Positions 54,456 to 64,000 of a DNA stretch of 64,000 bases are shown in pieces. This DNA is from Cnuella takakiae (lineage in GTDB: Bacteria > Bacteroidota > Bacteroidia > Chitinophagales > Chitinophagaceae). The position numbers and the translations under genes are program-made. The notes below the pieces were generated by a model. That model was not told the origin of the DNA, did not search any database, and saw only the letters and a program-made list of their open reading frames with translations. The DNA lies in contig NZ_MTFE01000010.1 of the NCBI RefSeq assembly GCF_001953305.1, positions 2,218,044 to 2,282,043 on the forward strand, written 5' to 3'. The first letter of the stretch is position 1, and each line of letters opens with the position of its first letter.

Positions 54456-54458
54456 TTT

Positions 54459-54532
54459 AACCTTAAAGGTTGCTAAAAACCTTCAAGGTTTGCCAAAGGC
54501 AAGGCTCACTGGTTGTTCAACCTTGAAGGTTT
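54459..54532. repeat. Three AACCTTNAAGGTT palindromes
   Basis: AACCTTAAAGGTT, AAACCTTCAAGGTTT and AACCTTGAAGGTTT occur within 74 bp, spaced by 5 and 27 bp. A further copy lies at 46502-46532. Confidence 0.6.
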
Positions 54533-54555
54533 CCAAACAAATAGTTATGGTGTAT

Positions 54556-54592
54556 AAAAAAAGAAAGAGCCACCTGCCGGTGGCCCTTTCCT
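54556..54592 (-). terminator. Terminator of the porin gene (minus strand)
   Basis: AAAGAGCCACC-TGCC-GGTGGCCCTTT with a run of A on the left, which becomes a T-run on the minus strand. It is 50 bp after the porin stop codon. Confidence 0.75.
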
Positions 54593-54641
54593 TTTGCTTG
54601 CCATTTTGTGCCATGTGAACCTTAGTTGCGGTGGTACAAGA

Positions 54642-55709
54642 TCAGAACTTGTACACGGCCGCAACCAGTGCGCTTGCAGTGCTTTTCTTGGAGGCTATAT
54701 CAGCCCCTTTTGTATAGATAGCGGTACTTGCGTTTTCGATACGGAGTTCAGGAATAAAGGTGAGCGGACCTACCCTGAAATTGGCGGAGAGCGTGTTGGC
54801 AAAAATGCCTGCCTCGGGTGCACCTACTACCGCTTTCTTGTTGGAGAAATATTCACTCCGGAGGGTTAGCCCAAAAGCTTCGGTAGGGTCCAGGTTCAGG
54901 TACACTGCCGATCCCCACCAGCTGTTGCTGTCGCCAAATTTGCCTTCAGGGTCTTTGGTTTTAACAGACTGTACGGTACCATTGTAGCCCATGCTGAACT
55001 TGCTAGAAACTGCAGCCGAAACGGTCAGGTCAAACTGGTTCATTTTGGCGCCTTCTCCGGGCTTGCCGCCCTGGTAGTTTACATACATTTTCAGCTTGTC
55101 GTCGATAGCGGAAAGGCTATACTGCGCGATCATGAACTTGCGGGAGAAATCGGCTGACTTCAGATCGGTAGGATTGGCAAAACCCAGCATGAAGGCGCTT
55201 TTGCCCAGGCTTACATCGGCTTTTACACCGGTGTGAAAGAAAGGACCATAAGAGAACATGTAGCTCATGCTATAGTTCCGGTTGAGGATAGGGTCTACCA
55301 ACTCGTAACCAACGTGGGTGGCCCAGCTACCGGCAGTCAGTTTTACGTTGGCTGCGGGGCTGTAGGTGAGGTATGCCTGCTTGATGATAAAGTTGGTGTT
55401 TTCGTCGTTGTAAGAGAACTCTTCAGCTCTTTTGCCAAAGCCCAGGTCGGCAACGGCGCCCACTTTACCAAAGCTATGTTCCAGTTTTACCGATGCCATG
55501 TTCAGTTCGAAAGAATTCTGGCTATTGGTAAAAGAGGTGAAGTTGTTGGTGGCTTCTGTTTCCTTCTTGGGGTTGCCCAGGTTGAAACGGTAGTATGCAT
55601 CTACGTATCCGGAAACCGCTAGTGTAGGTTTGGGAGCAGTCGAGTCCTGCGCTTTAACACAAGTGAAAGCGGCCACAGCAGCGGCGGAAAAGATAAATTT
55701 CCGTAACAT
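54642..55709 (-). CDS. Outer membrane beta-barrel porin
   Basis: A 355-residue protein with a signal peptide (MLRKFIFSAAAVAAFTCVKAQ) and a beta-barrel of alternating strands (SGYVDAYYRFNLGNPKKET, NSFELNMASVKLEHSFGKVGAVADLGFG) ending with a C-terminal phenylalanine (VAAVYKF). This type of porin often accompanies amt and gltBD in Bacteroidota. It probably lets ammonium or other small solutes pass the outer membrane; the solute is not proven by the sequence. It is the last gene of the gltB-gltD-amt-porin run, and its leader contains a large hairpin (55741-55783). Confidence 0.85.
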   Translation of the reverse strand: MLRKFIFSAAAVAAFTCVKAQDSTAPKPTLAVSGYVDAYYRFNLGNPKKETEATNNFTSFTNSQNSFELNMASVKLEHSFGKVGAVADLGFGKRAEEFSYNDENTNFIIKQAYLTYSPAANVKLTAGSWATHVGYELVDPILNRNYSMSYMFSYGPFFHTGVKADVSLGKSAFMLGFANPTDLKSADFSRKFMIAQYSLSAIDDKLKMYVNYQGGKPGEGAKMNQFDLTVSAAVSSKFSMGYNGTVQSVKTKDPEGKFGDSNSWWGSAVYLNLDPTEAFGLTLRSEYFSNKKAVVGAPEAGIFANTLSANFRVGPLTFIPELRIENASTAIYTKGADIASKKSTASALVAAVYKF

Positions 55710-55740
55710 TGTTTTAGTTTTTACGTCAGTAGAAATAAGG

Positions 55741-55783
55741 GTACAGCCCACAAGCTTGGTCAGAAGCTTTGTTGGGACTGTAC
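55741..55783. promoter_or_regulatory. Large imperfect hairpin in the amt-porin intergenic region
   Basis: GTACAG-CCCACAAGCTT pairs with AAGCTTTGTTGGGA-CTGTAC through 18-20 base pairs with a GGTCAG loop; a T-run follows on the plus strand. It lies in the 184-bp spacer between the amt stop and the porin start, so on the minus strand it would be in the porin leader. Confidence 0.55.
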
Positions 55784-55893
55784 CTTTTTTTGTTATGGAG
55801 CAGCAGAAAGAGCAGTTGGTCGGTCGGAAGAGGAAAGGTGCAGGGGTTGGTCCATAACCCCCACACCCGGGGTTGTTTATTATCTGGGAAAGA

Positions 55894-57279
55894 TTAGATT
55901 TCAGAGAGTTCTTCTTCTTCCATTTTACCTTTTTGGCCTACCAGCAGGGTGCCCTGCAGGTATTTTTCATCGTGCTGCGATGCATCCAGACCCATTACTT
56001 CATCCTCAGGAGCTACACGGAGGGGTTGGATCAGGTTTACGATCTTAAAGATCACGAATGACATTACCAGGCTGTAGCCCACCACGATGGCAACGGCTTT
56101 CAGCTGTGTCAGGAAGAAATCAACATTTCCGTAAAACAGGCCGTCGTTGCCGGCGCCATTAACCGTTTTGGTAGCAAAAAAGCCGGTGAGCAGCATACCT
56201 ACAATGCCACCTACACCATGGCAGGGGAATACGTCGAGGGTATCATCAAGGGTGGACTTTTGCTTGTAGTAAACTGCCAGGTTGGAAATCAGCGCGGCAA
56301 CCACACCAATGGTAATAGACTGGGGGATGGCTACAAAACCGGCACCGGGTGTAATGGCAACTAGGCCAACTACTGCACCAATACAGAAACCTACAACAGA
56401 AGGCTTTTTACCACGCAGCACATCAAAGAACATCCAGGCCAGGCCAGCGGCAGCGGCGGCGGTATTGGTAGTGCCAAAGGCAGTTACAGCCAGTGAATTT
56501 GCACCAAGGGCAGAACCGGCGTTGAAGCCAAACCAGCCAAACCACAGCAAACCGGTACCAATCAGTACATAAGGAATGTTTGCAGGGGGGATTTCTTTGT
56601 GTTCCAGGTGCGACATGCGGCGCTTCAGTACCAGTGCGCCTACCAGGGCAGCGCAACCAGCAGAAATGTGTACCACAGTTCCACCGGCGAAATCGAGGGC
56701 GCCCATTTTAAACAGGAAGCCATCGGGATGCCAGGTCCAGTGGGCTATAGGAGCGTACACCAAAAGGCTGAAAAGTGCGATAAAAAGTACATAAGAAGTA
56801 AAGCGGATACGTTCTGCCACGGCGCCAACCACCAGTCCGGGAGTGATGATGGCGAACATCAGTTGGAAGAGTGCAAACAGCGCCAGGGGAATGGTGGGAG
56901 CCAGGCTCCAGGGCTGACCGGAGAGCACATTCTTGAAGAACATAAATGTGGTGGGATCACCGATGAAACCACCAATCGAATTACCAAAGCAAAGGGAAAA
57001 GCCAACAAAGACCCAAAGCACGCTCACTACACCTGTAGCCACAATGCTCTTGATCATGGTGGAAATCACGTTCTTACGATGTACCATGCCGCCATAGAAA
57101 AAGGCCAGACCGGGTGTCATCAGGAAAACTAAGGCAGTAGCAACAAGGATCCAGGAAATATCGGCGCCGTTGTACAGCTTGCCATCGTCGTTGAAGGTAG
57201 GAAGTGTGGGGACGAAGGCCGCGCCTAAGGCAATAGCGCCCAAGATGAGGAAAGGAAGGGAGCGTTTCAATGTAGCCAT
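55894..57279 (-). CDS. amt: Ammonium transporter
   Basis: A 461-residue protein with about 11-12 membrane segments. It begins with a short extra N-terminal helix, then SWILVATALVFLMTPGLAFFYGGMVHRKN, the conserved LDFAGGTVVHISAGCAALVGAL (substrate gate) and GFCIGAVVGLVAITPGAGFV, and DDTLDVFPCHGVGGIVGMLLTG with the central His residues. It moves ammonium across the inner membrane. No glnK (PII) gene is adjacent, unlike in many bacteria. It sits between the porin and gltD; a gltD terminator and 180 bp separate them. Confidence 0.95.
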   Translation of the reverse strand: MATLKRSLPFLILGAIALGAAFVPTLPTFNDDGKLYNGADISWILVATALVFLMTPGLAFFYGGMVHRKNVISTMIKSIVATGVVSVLWVFVGFSLCFGNSIGGFIGDPTTFMFFKNVLSGQPWSLAPTIPLALFALFQLMFAIITPGLVVGAVAERIRFTSYVLFIALFSLLVYAPIAHWTWHPDGFLFKMGALDFAGGTVVHISAGCAALVGALVLKRRMSHLEHKEIPPANIPYVLIGTGLLWFGWFGFNAGSALGANSLAVTAFGTTNTAAAAAGLAWMFFDVLRGKKPSVVGFCIGAVVGLVAITPGAGFVAIPQSITIGVVAALISNLAVYYKQKSTLDDTLDVFPCHGVGGIVGMLLTGFFATKTVNGAGNDGLFYGNVDFFLTQLKAVAIVVGYSLVMSFVIFKIVNLIQPLRVAPEDEVMGLDASQHDEKYLQGTLLVGQKGKMEEEELSEI

Positions 57280-57461
57280 AGAAGATTGATTTTAGATTAA
57301 AATATTTTCTATCTGTTTAATCTCAAGACTAAGTTAAAGTTTGTGGATTTATATTCCCGAATCAAATTTAGATATTTGTTTGTTTAATGTGTTGTTGGTT
57401 GCAGCTTTGTATTAGACGACAGCCATGCAGATGAACTTATTTTTGAGTTTTATGCAATAAA

Positions 57462-57489
57462 AAAGGGCTGTTTTTGTAAACAGCCCTTT
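57462..57489 (-). terminator. Rho-independent terminator of gltD (minus strand)
   Basis: AAAGGGCTGTTT and AAACAGCCCTTT flank TTGT; the A-rich left side becomes a T-run on the minus strand. It is 20 bp after the gltD stop, so amt has its own promoter. Confidence 0.9.
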
Positions 57490-57509
57490 CGAAAAATGTA
57501 TTTGAAAAA

Positions 57510-59009
57510 TTATAATGCTAATAAACTGGCGTCTTTTGTCTCCAAAACGGAATAGCCCATCAGATACTCGTCCACTTTTCTGGCACACTCTCTACCTTCA
57601 GAAATGGCCCAAACTACCAAGCTCTGGCCACGGCGCATATCGCCCGCTGTAAAGATCTTGGCAATAGAAGTCTGATAAGCTTTTTCTGAAGCTCTTACAT
57701 TGCCTCTTTCGTCCAGTTCCACCTCCAGCTGGGCCAGAAGGCCTTCTTTCTGCGGGTGTACAAAGCCCATGGCCAGCAATGCCAGTTCGCAAGGCATCTC
57801 TCTTTCGGAGCCGGGTACTTCCTGGAAAGAAGCGGCACGGCCGTCTTCAGTGAGTTTCCATTCCAGGTCCACCACTTTCAGGGCACGGAGCTTGCCTTCG
57901 GCATCACCCAGAAACTCCTTGGTGGCAATGGCCCAGTGGCGTTCAACCCCTTCTTCGTGCGAAGTGGAGGTTTTCAGCACCATGGGGTAGGAGGGCCAGG
58001 GCATGGCAATAGTGCGTCCTTCGGGCGGCTTGGGCAGCAGCTCAAACTGGGTTACGCTCTTCGCGCCATGGCGGTTGGAAGTGCCCACACAATCGGAGCC
58101 GGTATCACCACCACCAATCACGATCACGTTCTTGCCGGTAGCTTTCAGTTCCTCATGGAAAATATTGCTTTCGATCTGGGGATTGGCCAGCGGGTCTTTG
58201 CCTGCAACACGTTTGTTTTGTTGCTTCAGGAACTGCATGGCGTAATAAACGCCCTTCAGATCGCGGCCGGGCACGGGCAGGTCGCGGGGTACGGTAGAGC
58301 CACCCGCCAGCACAATGGCATTGTATTCGCGCAGCAGGTCGTTCACATTTACGTTTACGCCCACATTTGCATTGTATTTAAATACCACGCCTTCCTGTTC
58401 CAGAATTTCCACGCGGCGGTCGATCACCCATTTTTCCATTTTGAAATCGGGGATGCCATAGCGGAGCAGACCGCCGGGAGCATCGTCTCTTTCAAAAACG
58501 GTAACTTGGTGGCCGGCATAGTTTAGCTGTGCGGCAGCTGCCATACCTGCGGGACCTGAACCGATTACGGCTACCTTTTTGCCGGTGCGTACCAGTGGTG
58601 CCTTGGGTTTCACCAGTCCTTTGTCAAATGCGATCTCGATGATATGCTTTTCAATTTCCTCGATGGTAATGGCCGGCTGGTTGATACCCAATACGCAGGC
58701 GCTTTCGCAGGGCGCCGGGCAGATGCGGCCGGTGAACTCGGGGAAATTGTTGGTGAGCGAAAGAATCTCGTAGGCTTCTTCCCAGTTCTTGCGGTATACC
58801 GCATCGTTGAACTCGGGTATGATATTGCCTAAGGGGCAACCGTTGTGACAAAACGGTACGCCGCAGTCCATACATCGGGCAGACTGCTGGTTAAGCTTCT
58901 GCTCCGAATAGCGCGCTACAAACTCGTTGTAGTCTTTGATGCGCTCCGCAACCGGCCTTTTAGCTGGCAGTTCGCGGGTAAATTCCATAAATCCTGTGGG
59001 CTTACCCAT
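57510..59009 (-). CDS. gltD: Glutamate synthase small subunit
   Basis: A 499-residue flavoprotein. The N-terminus has the cysteines for two [4Fe-4S] clusters (CMDCGVPFCHNGCPLGNIIPEFND, CPAPCESACVLGIN), followed by the FAD loop VIGSGPAGMAAAAQLNYAG and the NADPH loop VIGGGDTGSDCVGTSNRHG. It passes electrons from NADPH to GltB. It is encoded 124 bp after gltB, separated by a word-repeat hairpin. Confidence 0.97.
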   Translation of the reverse strand: MGKPTGFMEFTRELPAKRPVAERIKDYNEFVARYSEQKLNQQSARCMDCGVPFCHNGCPLGNIIPEFNDAVYRKNWEEAYEILSLTNNFPEFTGRICPAPCESACVLGINQPAITIEEIEKHIIEIAFDKGLVKPKAPLVRTGKKVAVIGSGPAGMAAAAQLNYAGHQVTVFERDDAPGGLLRYGIPDFKMEKWVIDRRVEILEQEGVVFKYNANVGVNVNVNDLLREYNAIVLAGGSTVPRDLPVPGRDLKGVYYAMQFLKQQNKRVAGKDPLANPQIESNIFHEELKATGKNVIVIGGGDTGSDCVGTSNRHGAKSVTQFELLPKPPEGRTIAMPWPSYPMVLKTSTSHEEGVERHWAIATKEFLGDAEGKLRALKVVDLEWKLTEDGRAASFQEVPGSEREMPCELALLAMGFVHPQKEGLLAQLEVELDERGNVRASEKAYQTSIAKIFTAGDMRRGQSLVVWAISEGRECARKVDEYLMGYSVLETKDASLLAL

Positions 59010-59047
59010 AGTATAGTTCGAAGTTTGTCGTGATTAGTTTGTTTGTT

Positions 59048-59127
59048 GAACCACAAAGACACTAAGCGACTAAGGTGCACATAGTAATCCTTTGTGATTC
59101 TTGGTGTCCTTAGAGTCTTTGTGGTTC
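59048..59127. repeat. Word-repeat hairpin built on CCACAAAGAC
   Basis: GAACCACAAAGACACTAAG on the left; CTTAGAGTCTTTGTGGTTC on the right, with more TTTGTG words between. It lies between gltB and gltD. It is the same family of words as at 2641-2728 but the arms are nearly exact here. Confidence 0.7.
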
Positions 59128-59133
59128 CCTTTT

Positions 59134-62100
59134 TTATGCCTTTACTGTAACCGCTTTCGCCTGCAACACTTTCTTGTAATCGCGGGGGAACACTTTTACA
59201 AAGTTGCGCAGTTGGTTGTCGAAATCGTCGAGTACAAAGCGGGCAACGGTGCTGCCGGTATGATCGTAATGTGCCTGGATCATGGCGCGCAGATCGTTGG
59301 CGTCCTCAGTGCCTACAGGATCGAGGTCTACCATTTCCTGGTTTACCAGCGAGTGGAACTGCCCTTTCACATCATACACATAGGCAATACCACCGCTCAT
59401 GCCTGCCGCGAAGTTGCGGCCGGTATCACCCAGGATCACTACCTGGCCACCGGTCATGTATTCGCAACCATGGTCACCCACGCCTTCCACTACAGCCGTT
59501 ACACCCGAGTTGCGCACCGCGAAGCGTTCGCCAGCTTTACCGCGGATATAGGCCGAGCCGGAAGTGGCGCCATAGAAGGCCACATTGCCGATAATGATAT
59601 TTTCTTCGGGCACAAAGCCAGCTTCTTTTGCAGGATATACCACCAGTCGGGCGCCGGAGAGTCCTTTGCCAAAGTAGTCGTTGGCATCGCCTTCCAGCTC
59701 CAGGGTCACACCCTTGGTGTTGAAGGCGCCAAAGCTCTGGCCTGCGGTTCCGGTAAACTTAAAGTGAATGGTATCATCCGGAAGACCAGCCGATTTATGG
59801 CGCTTCGAAATTTCGTTCGACAGCATGGTACCAAGAGATCGGTCGGTGTTGATCACCTTGAACGAGCCGCTGATCTTTTCGCTTTTTTCCAAAGCGGGCT
59901 TGGCAGCTTCGATCAGTTTCCAGTCCAGGATGCCGTCCAATCCGTGATCCTGGTCTTCCTGGCGGTACAGGCCGGTGTAAAGTGATGCGGGTTCCTTGTA
60001 CAGGATGGGCGAAAGGTCAAGTTTGCTGTATTTCCAGTGCTTCACATCTTGGCGCACCTCGAGACAGTCAACCTGGCCTACCATCTCGTTGATGGTACGG
60101 AAGCCCAGTTCGGCCATGATCTCGCGGAGTTCCTGCGTGATGTACTTGAAGAAATTTACAATATGCTCGGGATCACCGTTAAAGCGCTTGCGCAGTTCCG
60201 GATCCTGAGTGGCCACACCTACAGGGCAGGTGTTCAGGTGACACTTGCGCATCATGATACAACCTTCCACTATCAGTGCTGCAGTTGCCACACCCCATTC
60301 TTCAGCACCGAGCAGGGTAGCGATGGCAATGTCGCGGCCGGTTTTCATTTGTCCGTCAGCCTGTACCACTACGCGGCTGCGGAGTTTATTGCGTACCAGG
60401 GTCTGGTGGGTTTCGGCAAGGCCTAATTCCCAGGGCAAACCTGCGTGCTTGATGGAAGAGATCGGCGAAGCACCGGTACCACCGTCATGGCCTGCAATCA
60501 GTACCACGTCGGCCTTTGCCTTGGTAACACCTGCGGCAATAGTACCCACGCCACCTTTGGAAACCAGTTTCACGGAAATACGTGCCTGGCGGTTGGCATT
60601 CTTCAGGTCAAAAATGAGCTGTGCCAGATCCTCGATGGAATAGATATCGTGGTGCGGGGGCGGGGAGATCAGGCCCACACCAGGTGTGGCATGGCGCACC
60701 TTACCGATCCAGTCATCTACCTTGTGGCCTGGCAGTTGTCCGCCCTCACCGGGCTTGGCACCCTGTGCCATCTTGATCTGGAGTTCGTCGGCATTGGTCA
60801 GATAATAAGCGGTAACCCCAAAGCGGCCCGAAGCTACCTGCTTGATGGCGGAGCGCATGCTGTCGCCGTTGGGCAGGGTGTCATAACGCATCTCGTCTTC
60901 ACCACCTTCTCCGGTATTGCTCTTGCCGCCGAGGCGGTTCATGGCAATGGCCAATGTGCTGTGTGCTTCGTGCGAGATAGAGCCAAAAGACATGGCACCG
61001 GTAGCAAAGCGCCTGTAAATGTTTTCTGCCGGTTCTACTTCGTCGATTGAAATAGCCGGGCGGTTGCGCTTGAACTGGAACAGGCCACGCAGGGTTGCTG
61101 CTTTCTCGGCCTGGTCGTTCACCAGCTTGGAGTATTTTTTAAAAGAGTTGTAATCGCCCATCTTGGTGCTGTACTGCAGCATGTGGATGGTTTGCGGGTT
61201 GAACAGGTGGAACTCGCCCTTGCGTTTCCACTGGTAGATACCACCTACGGGCAGGCGGTCAACCGGTGCTTCCTTTTTGGAGAAAGCCAGGTTGTGCTTG
61301 GCCAGGGTTTCGCGGGCAATTTCATCCAGGCCCATACCCTCTATGCGGGAAACGGCGCCGGAGAAATATTTATCTACAACAGACTTGTTCAAACCAATGA
61401 TCTCGAAGATCTGTGCACCCTGGTAAGACTGCAGGGTAGAGATACCCATCTTCGAAAACACTTTCAGCAGGCCTTCGTTAACAGCCTTGATATAGTTCTT
61501 CTTCAGGTAATCCGGGTCGAGGTCGGTTTCCATCAGGCCCTGGAGCTTCATGTCGCGGATAGAAGACAATGCCAGGTAAGGGTTGATGGCAGTAGCGCCA
61601 AAAGCTACCAGGCAGGCAAAATGGTGCACTTCCCATACATCACCGGCTTCGATCACCAGGCCGACCTGTCCACGCTTACCCTTGCGGATCAGGTGGTGGT
61701 GCACAGCGGCTGTTGCCAGCAGGGTAGGGATGGGTGCGTGGTCGCTATCGATGGCCCGGTCGGAAAGAATCAGTACCTCAAAGCCATCATCCACCGCATC
61801 CACCGCATAACGGCAAAGACGCTCCAGGCCGCGTTGCAGCGAACCGGGTTTGCCATCGGCGCGGAAATACAGCTGGAGGGTTTTAGCCTGGAAAATACCG
61901 GTATCAATAGAGCGAATCTTTTCCAGCTCGTGGTTGTTGAGGATGGGTTGCTTCAGCGCTACGGTGTGGCAGGCCATGGGGTCTTCCACCAGCAGGGTGC
62001 TGTTATTACCTACAAAAGTTGCCAGCGACATCACCAGCCGTTCCCGGATGGGATCGATAGGCGGGTTGGTAACCTGGGCAAACAGTTGTTTAAAATAAGA

Positions 62101-63645
62101 AGACAGGTGCTGGGGTTGGTCGCTCAAAATGGCCAGGGGCACATCGGTACCCATGGAGCCAATGGGCTCTTTGCCATCCAGCGACATCGGCGCAATGATG
62201 TTTTCCAGGTCTTCGGTAGAATAACCAAAGGCTTTCTGGTATTTGAATACTTGCTCGTGCTCCAGGTGCGTAAAGGTTACGCGGGGCTCGGGCAGTTCTT
62301 CCATGCGGATCTGGTACTTGTTCAGGTACTCGGCATAAGGCTTCTGTCCGCAGATATTTTGCTTCAGCTCGTCATCCGAAATGATGCGGCCCTGCTCCAT
62401 ATCCACCACGAACATCTTACCGGGCTGCAGGCGGCCTTTTTCAACGATGATGCTCTGGTCAACAGGCAGCGCACCGGTTTCAGATGCCATGATTACACGG
62501 CCATCGTTGGTAACGGCATAGCGCGAGGGGCGCAGACCGTTGCGGTCGAGGGTGGCACCAATGATTTTACCATCGGTAAAGGAGATAGAGGCGGGACCGT
62601 CCCAGGGCTCCATGAACGAAGCGTGGAACTCGTAGAAGGCTTTCTTCACGGGGTCCATCAGCTCATTGCCATCCCATGCTTCGGGGATCAGCATCATCAT
62701 TACATGGGGAAGCGAGCGGCCACAGAGTGCCAGCAACTCAATCATGTTGTCGAGGCAGGCCGAGTCGGACTGGCCTTCGGAAATGATGGGCAGCAGCATC
62801 TCCATTTCCTCACGGGTAAAGTAAGGGGTAGTGAAATTGCGTTCGTTGGTCTTCAGCCAGTTGATATTACCCTGAACGGTATTGATTTCACCATTGTGGG
62901 CAATATAGCGGAAGGGCTGCGCCAGTTTCCACGAAGGAAAGGTGTTGGTAGCAAAACGGCTGTGTACCAGGCCAAAGGCCGATACCACGCGTTTGTTTTG
63001 CAGGTCGGGAAAATAGCCGCGCACCTGGTTGGAGGTGAGCTGGCCTTTGTACACCACGGTTTTGTAAGAAAGCGAAGCCACGTAAAAACCGATGGCATCC
63101 TTCTTAACGGTATTGTTGATGGTATGGCTGGCGTAGTTGCGCAGCACAAAGAGCTTGCGCTCAAAATCTTCGGGGTTGGTGATATGGTCGGGCGAGGCGA
63201 TGAACACCTGCTCCATCTCCGGCTCCACAGACAGCGCCGTTGTACCAATACCTTCGGCATTAACCGGCACCTTGCGGTAAGCCAGTACTTCAAGACCGAG
63301 CTTTTCAGCTGCACGGTTAAATATATCGCGGCATTCTTCCTTCAGACGGATGTCTTTAGGGAAAAGCAAAACACCCACGCCGTATTTACCAAAGGATGGA
63401 AGATGGACACCCAGTTTTACACACTCGTCAAAGAAAAACTCGTGGGGTGTTTGGATCATGATACCGGCACCGTCGCCGGTATTGCTTTCGCAACCGCATG
63501 CCCCGCGGTGCTCCATGTTTTCCAGGATGGTCAGCGCATCGGAGATGTGCTGATGCGACTTGTGCCCTTTAATGTTGGCAACAAAGCCAATACCACAGGA
63601 ATCACGTTCAAAGGCGGGGGAGTACAATCCAGTGTTGCCAGCCAT
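59134..63645 (-). CDS. gltB: Glutamate synthase large subunit
   Basis: A 1503-residue enzyme. The nucleophile Cys17 of the Ntn amidotransferase domain lies in [15 protein letters not shown] and becomes N-terminal after processing of a 16-residue leader. The glutaminase domain covers about 17-420, the central domain about 460-780, the FMN-binding synthase domain about 820-1220 ([68 protein letters not shown] with the [3Fe-4S] cysteines) and the C-terminal GXGXG helix about 1230-1500. It makes two glutamates from glutamine and 2-oxoglutarate. Confidence 0.98.
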   Translation of the reverse strand: MAGNTGLYSPAFERDSCGIGFVANIKGHKSHQHISDALTILENMEHRGACGCESNTGDGAGIMIQTPHEFFFDECVKLGVHLPSFGKYGVGVLLFPKDIRLKEECRDIFNRAAEKLGLEVLAYRKVPVNAEGIGTTALSVEPEMEQVFIASPDHITNPEDFERKLFVLRNYASHTINNTVKKDAIGFYVASLSYKTVVYKGQLTSNQVRGYFPDLQNKRVVSAFGLVHSRFATNTFPSWKLAQPFRYIAHNGEINTVQGNINWLKTNERNFTTPYFTREEMEMLLPIISEGQSDSACLDNMIELLALCGRSLPHVMMMLIPEAWDGNELMDPVKKAFYEFHASFMEPWDGPASISFTDGKIIGATLDRNGLRPSRYAVTNDGRVIMASETGALPVDQSIIVEKGRLQPGKMFVVDMEQGRIISDDELKQNICGQKPYAEYLNKYQIRMEELPEPRVTFTHLEHEQVFKYQKAFGYSTEDLENIIAPMSLDGKEPIGSMGTDVPLAILSDQPQHLSSYFKQLFAQVTNPPIDPIRERLVMSLATFVGNNSTLLVEDPMACHTVALKQPILNNHELEKIRSIDTGIFQAKTLQLYFRADGKPGSLQRGLERLCRYAVDAVDDGFEVLILSDRAIDSDHAPIPTLLATAAVHHHLIRKGKRGQVGLVIEAGDVWEVHHFACLVAFGATAINPYLALSSIRDMKLQGLMETDLDPDYLKKNYIKAVNEGLLKVFSKMGISTLQSYQGAQIFEIIGLNKSVVDKYFSGAVSRIEGMGLDEIARETLAKHNLAFSKKEAPVDRLPVGGIYQWKRKGEFHLFNPQTIHMLQYSTKMGDYNSFKKYSKLVNDQAEKAATLRGLFQFKRNRPAISIDEVEPAENIYRRFATGAMSFGSISHEAHSTLAIAMNRLGGKSNTGEGGEDEMRYDTLPNGDSMRSAIKQVASGRFGVTAYYLTNADELQIKMAQGAKPGEGGQLPGHKVDDWIGKVRHATPGVGLISPPPHHDIYSIEDLAQLIFDLKNANRQARISVKLVSKGGVGTIAAGVTKAKADVVLIAGHDGGTGASPISSIKHAGLPWELGLAETHQTLVRNKLRSRVVVQADGQMKTGRDIAIATLLGAEEWGVATAALIVEGCIMMRKCHLNTCPVGVATQDPELRKRFNGDPEHIVNFFKYITQELREIMAELGFRTINEMVGQVDCLEVRQDVKHWKYSKLDLSPILYKEPASLYTGLYRQEDQDHGLDGILDWKLIEAAKPALEKSEKISGSFKVINTDRSLGTMLSNEISKRHKSAGLPDDTIHFKFTGTAGQSFGAFNTKGVTLELEGDANDYFGKGLSGARLVVYPAKEAGFVPEENIIIGNVAFYGATSGSAYIRGKAGERFAVRNSGVTAVVEGVGDHGCEYMTGGQVVILGDTGRNFAAGMSGGIAYVYDVKGQFHSLVNQEMVDLDPVGTEDANDLRAMIQAHYDHTGSTVARFVLDDFDNQLRNFVKVFPRDYKKVLQAKAVTVKA

Positions 63646-63816
63646 ACGCGTCGTTAATATTGTTTAAAAAAATAGGATATGCTTGATGAATTATTCATCA
63701 TATGACGGGAGCAATCGTCTGAAATTACAACAAAAAGCTCATTTCCTTGAATAAATCGTTGAAATGACGCTTTTTAGGTGGTAAAATCAGTAATTCGGGG
63801 TTTGAAGCATTAAGGT

Positions 63817-64000
63817 TTATACCAGGTAACCAAATAAGGTATCATCCTTATTTAGTTCCGTGTAGTTGATGCCATAGCGCTTCATGTTATCCAGAAGAGC
63901 GGTATAATCGTCCTTGGTCTTGAGTTCAATACCTACCAGGGCAGGACCTGTTTCCTTGTTGTGTTTCTGCATGTATTCAAACCGCACGATGTCGTCATTT
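63817..64000 (-). CDS. ilvA: Threonine ammonia-lyase, C-terminal end (partial)
   Basis: The last 61 codons of a minus-strand gene cut by the window edge. The fragment begins NDDIVRFEYMQKHNKETGPALV and ends with DTLFGYLV-stop, the C-terminal ACT-like end of biosynthetic threonine dehydratase. IlvA deaminates threonine to 2-oxobutyrate for isoleucine synthesis. It is upstream of gltB on the same strand with a 170-bp spacer in which I see nothing else. Its presence fits the thr operon 12 kb away. Confidence 0.85.
   Translation of the reverse strand, partial: NDDIVRFEYMQKHNKETGPALVGIELKTKDDYTALLDNMKRYGINYTELNKDDTLFGYLV

Noticed and set aside
61183-63657. An 824-codon open frame on the plus strand
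   Set aside because: It is the antisense shadow of gltB, whose catalytic motifs are intact.
1-64000. CRISPR array, rRNA operon or transposase
   Set aside because: No regularly spaced direct repeats, no rRNA sequence and no transposase-like protein were seen.

Overview
The window comes from a Bacteroidota chromosome, most likely a Chitinophagaceae-type bacterium (family level is inference). Evidence: a SusC/SusD pair, a type IX secretion PorV/C25-peptidase pair, -7 promoter boxes of the form TAnnTTTG, start codons without Shine-Dalgarno sequences except before rpsU, and Bacteroidota-style proteins throughout. There is no phage, plasmid, CRISPR array or insertion sequence.

Layout. 1-700: a partial ORF and a small membrane transporter-like gene. 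700-13.8 kb: an accessory locus with three copies of a GTCTAC-N7-GTAGAC palindrome, a leader peptide ending Arg-Cys-Cys-Cys-stop, a covarying hairpin, two tRNA-like genes around a membrane fatty-acid hydroxylase, SusC/SusD, an M14 peptidase, an ATP-grasp ligase, an SsuD-like flavin monooxygenase and a TlpA-like thioredoxin. I read it as a cysteine- or sulfur-responsive nutrient locus; this is inference. 13.9-23.8 kb: tRNA-Gln, tyrS, PorV-like protein, a giant C25 (PorU-like) peptidase and an HscA-type Hsp70. 23.8-28.5 kb: a ribE/acyltransferase/membrane-protein operon, rpsU with a strong Shine-Dalgarno, xerC/D and hpf. 28.8-44.4 kb: the translation/transcription core: tRNA-Thr, Tyr, Gly, Thr, tuf, tRNA-Trp, secE, nusG, a glycosyltransferase, rplK, rplA, rplJ, rplL, an M13 peptidase, a 1-kb AT-rich gap, a helix-hairpin-helix protein and rpoB. 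rpoC does not follow rpoB. 44.6-64 kb: an antiporter, a Dabb protein, the thrABC operon with its own Thr/Ile leader peptide, ppc, then a nitrogen cluster (porin, amt, gltD, gltB) and the end of ilvA.

The right-hand genes form a metabolic chain: ammonium uptake (Amt) and GltBD give glutamate; PEP carboxylase gives oxaloacetate for aspartate; ThrA, ThrB and ThrC make threonine; IlvA sends threonine to isoleucine. Many intergenic spaces hold long imperfect hairpins built from one short word reiterated on both arms, with a different word at different sites.

Limits: start codons were chosen by conservation and context; RNA foldings were done by eye; no database was searched.
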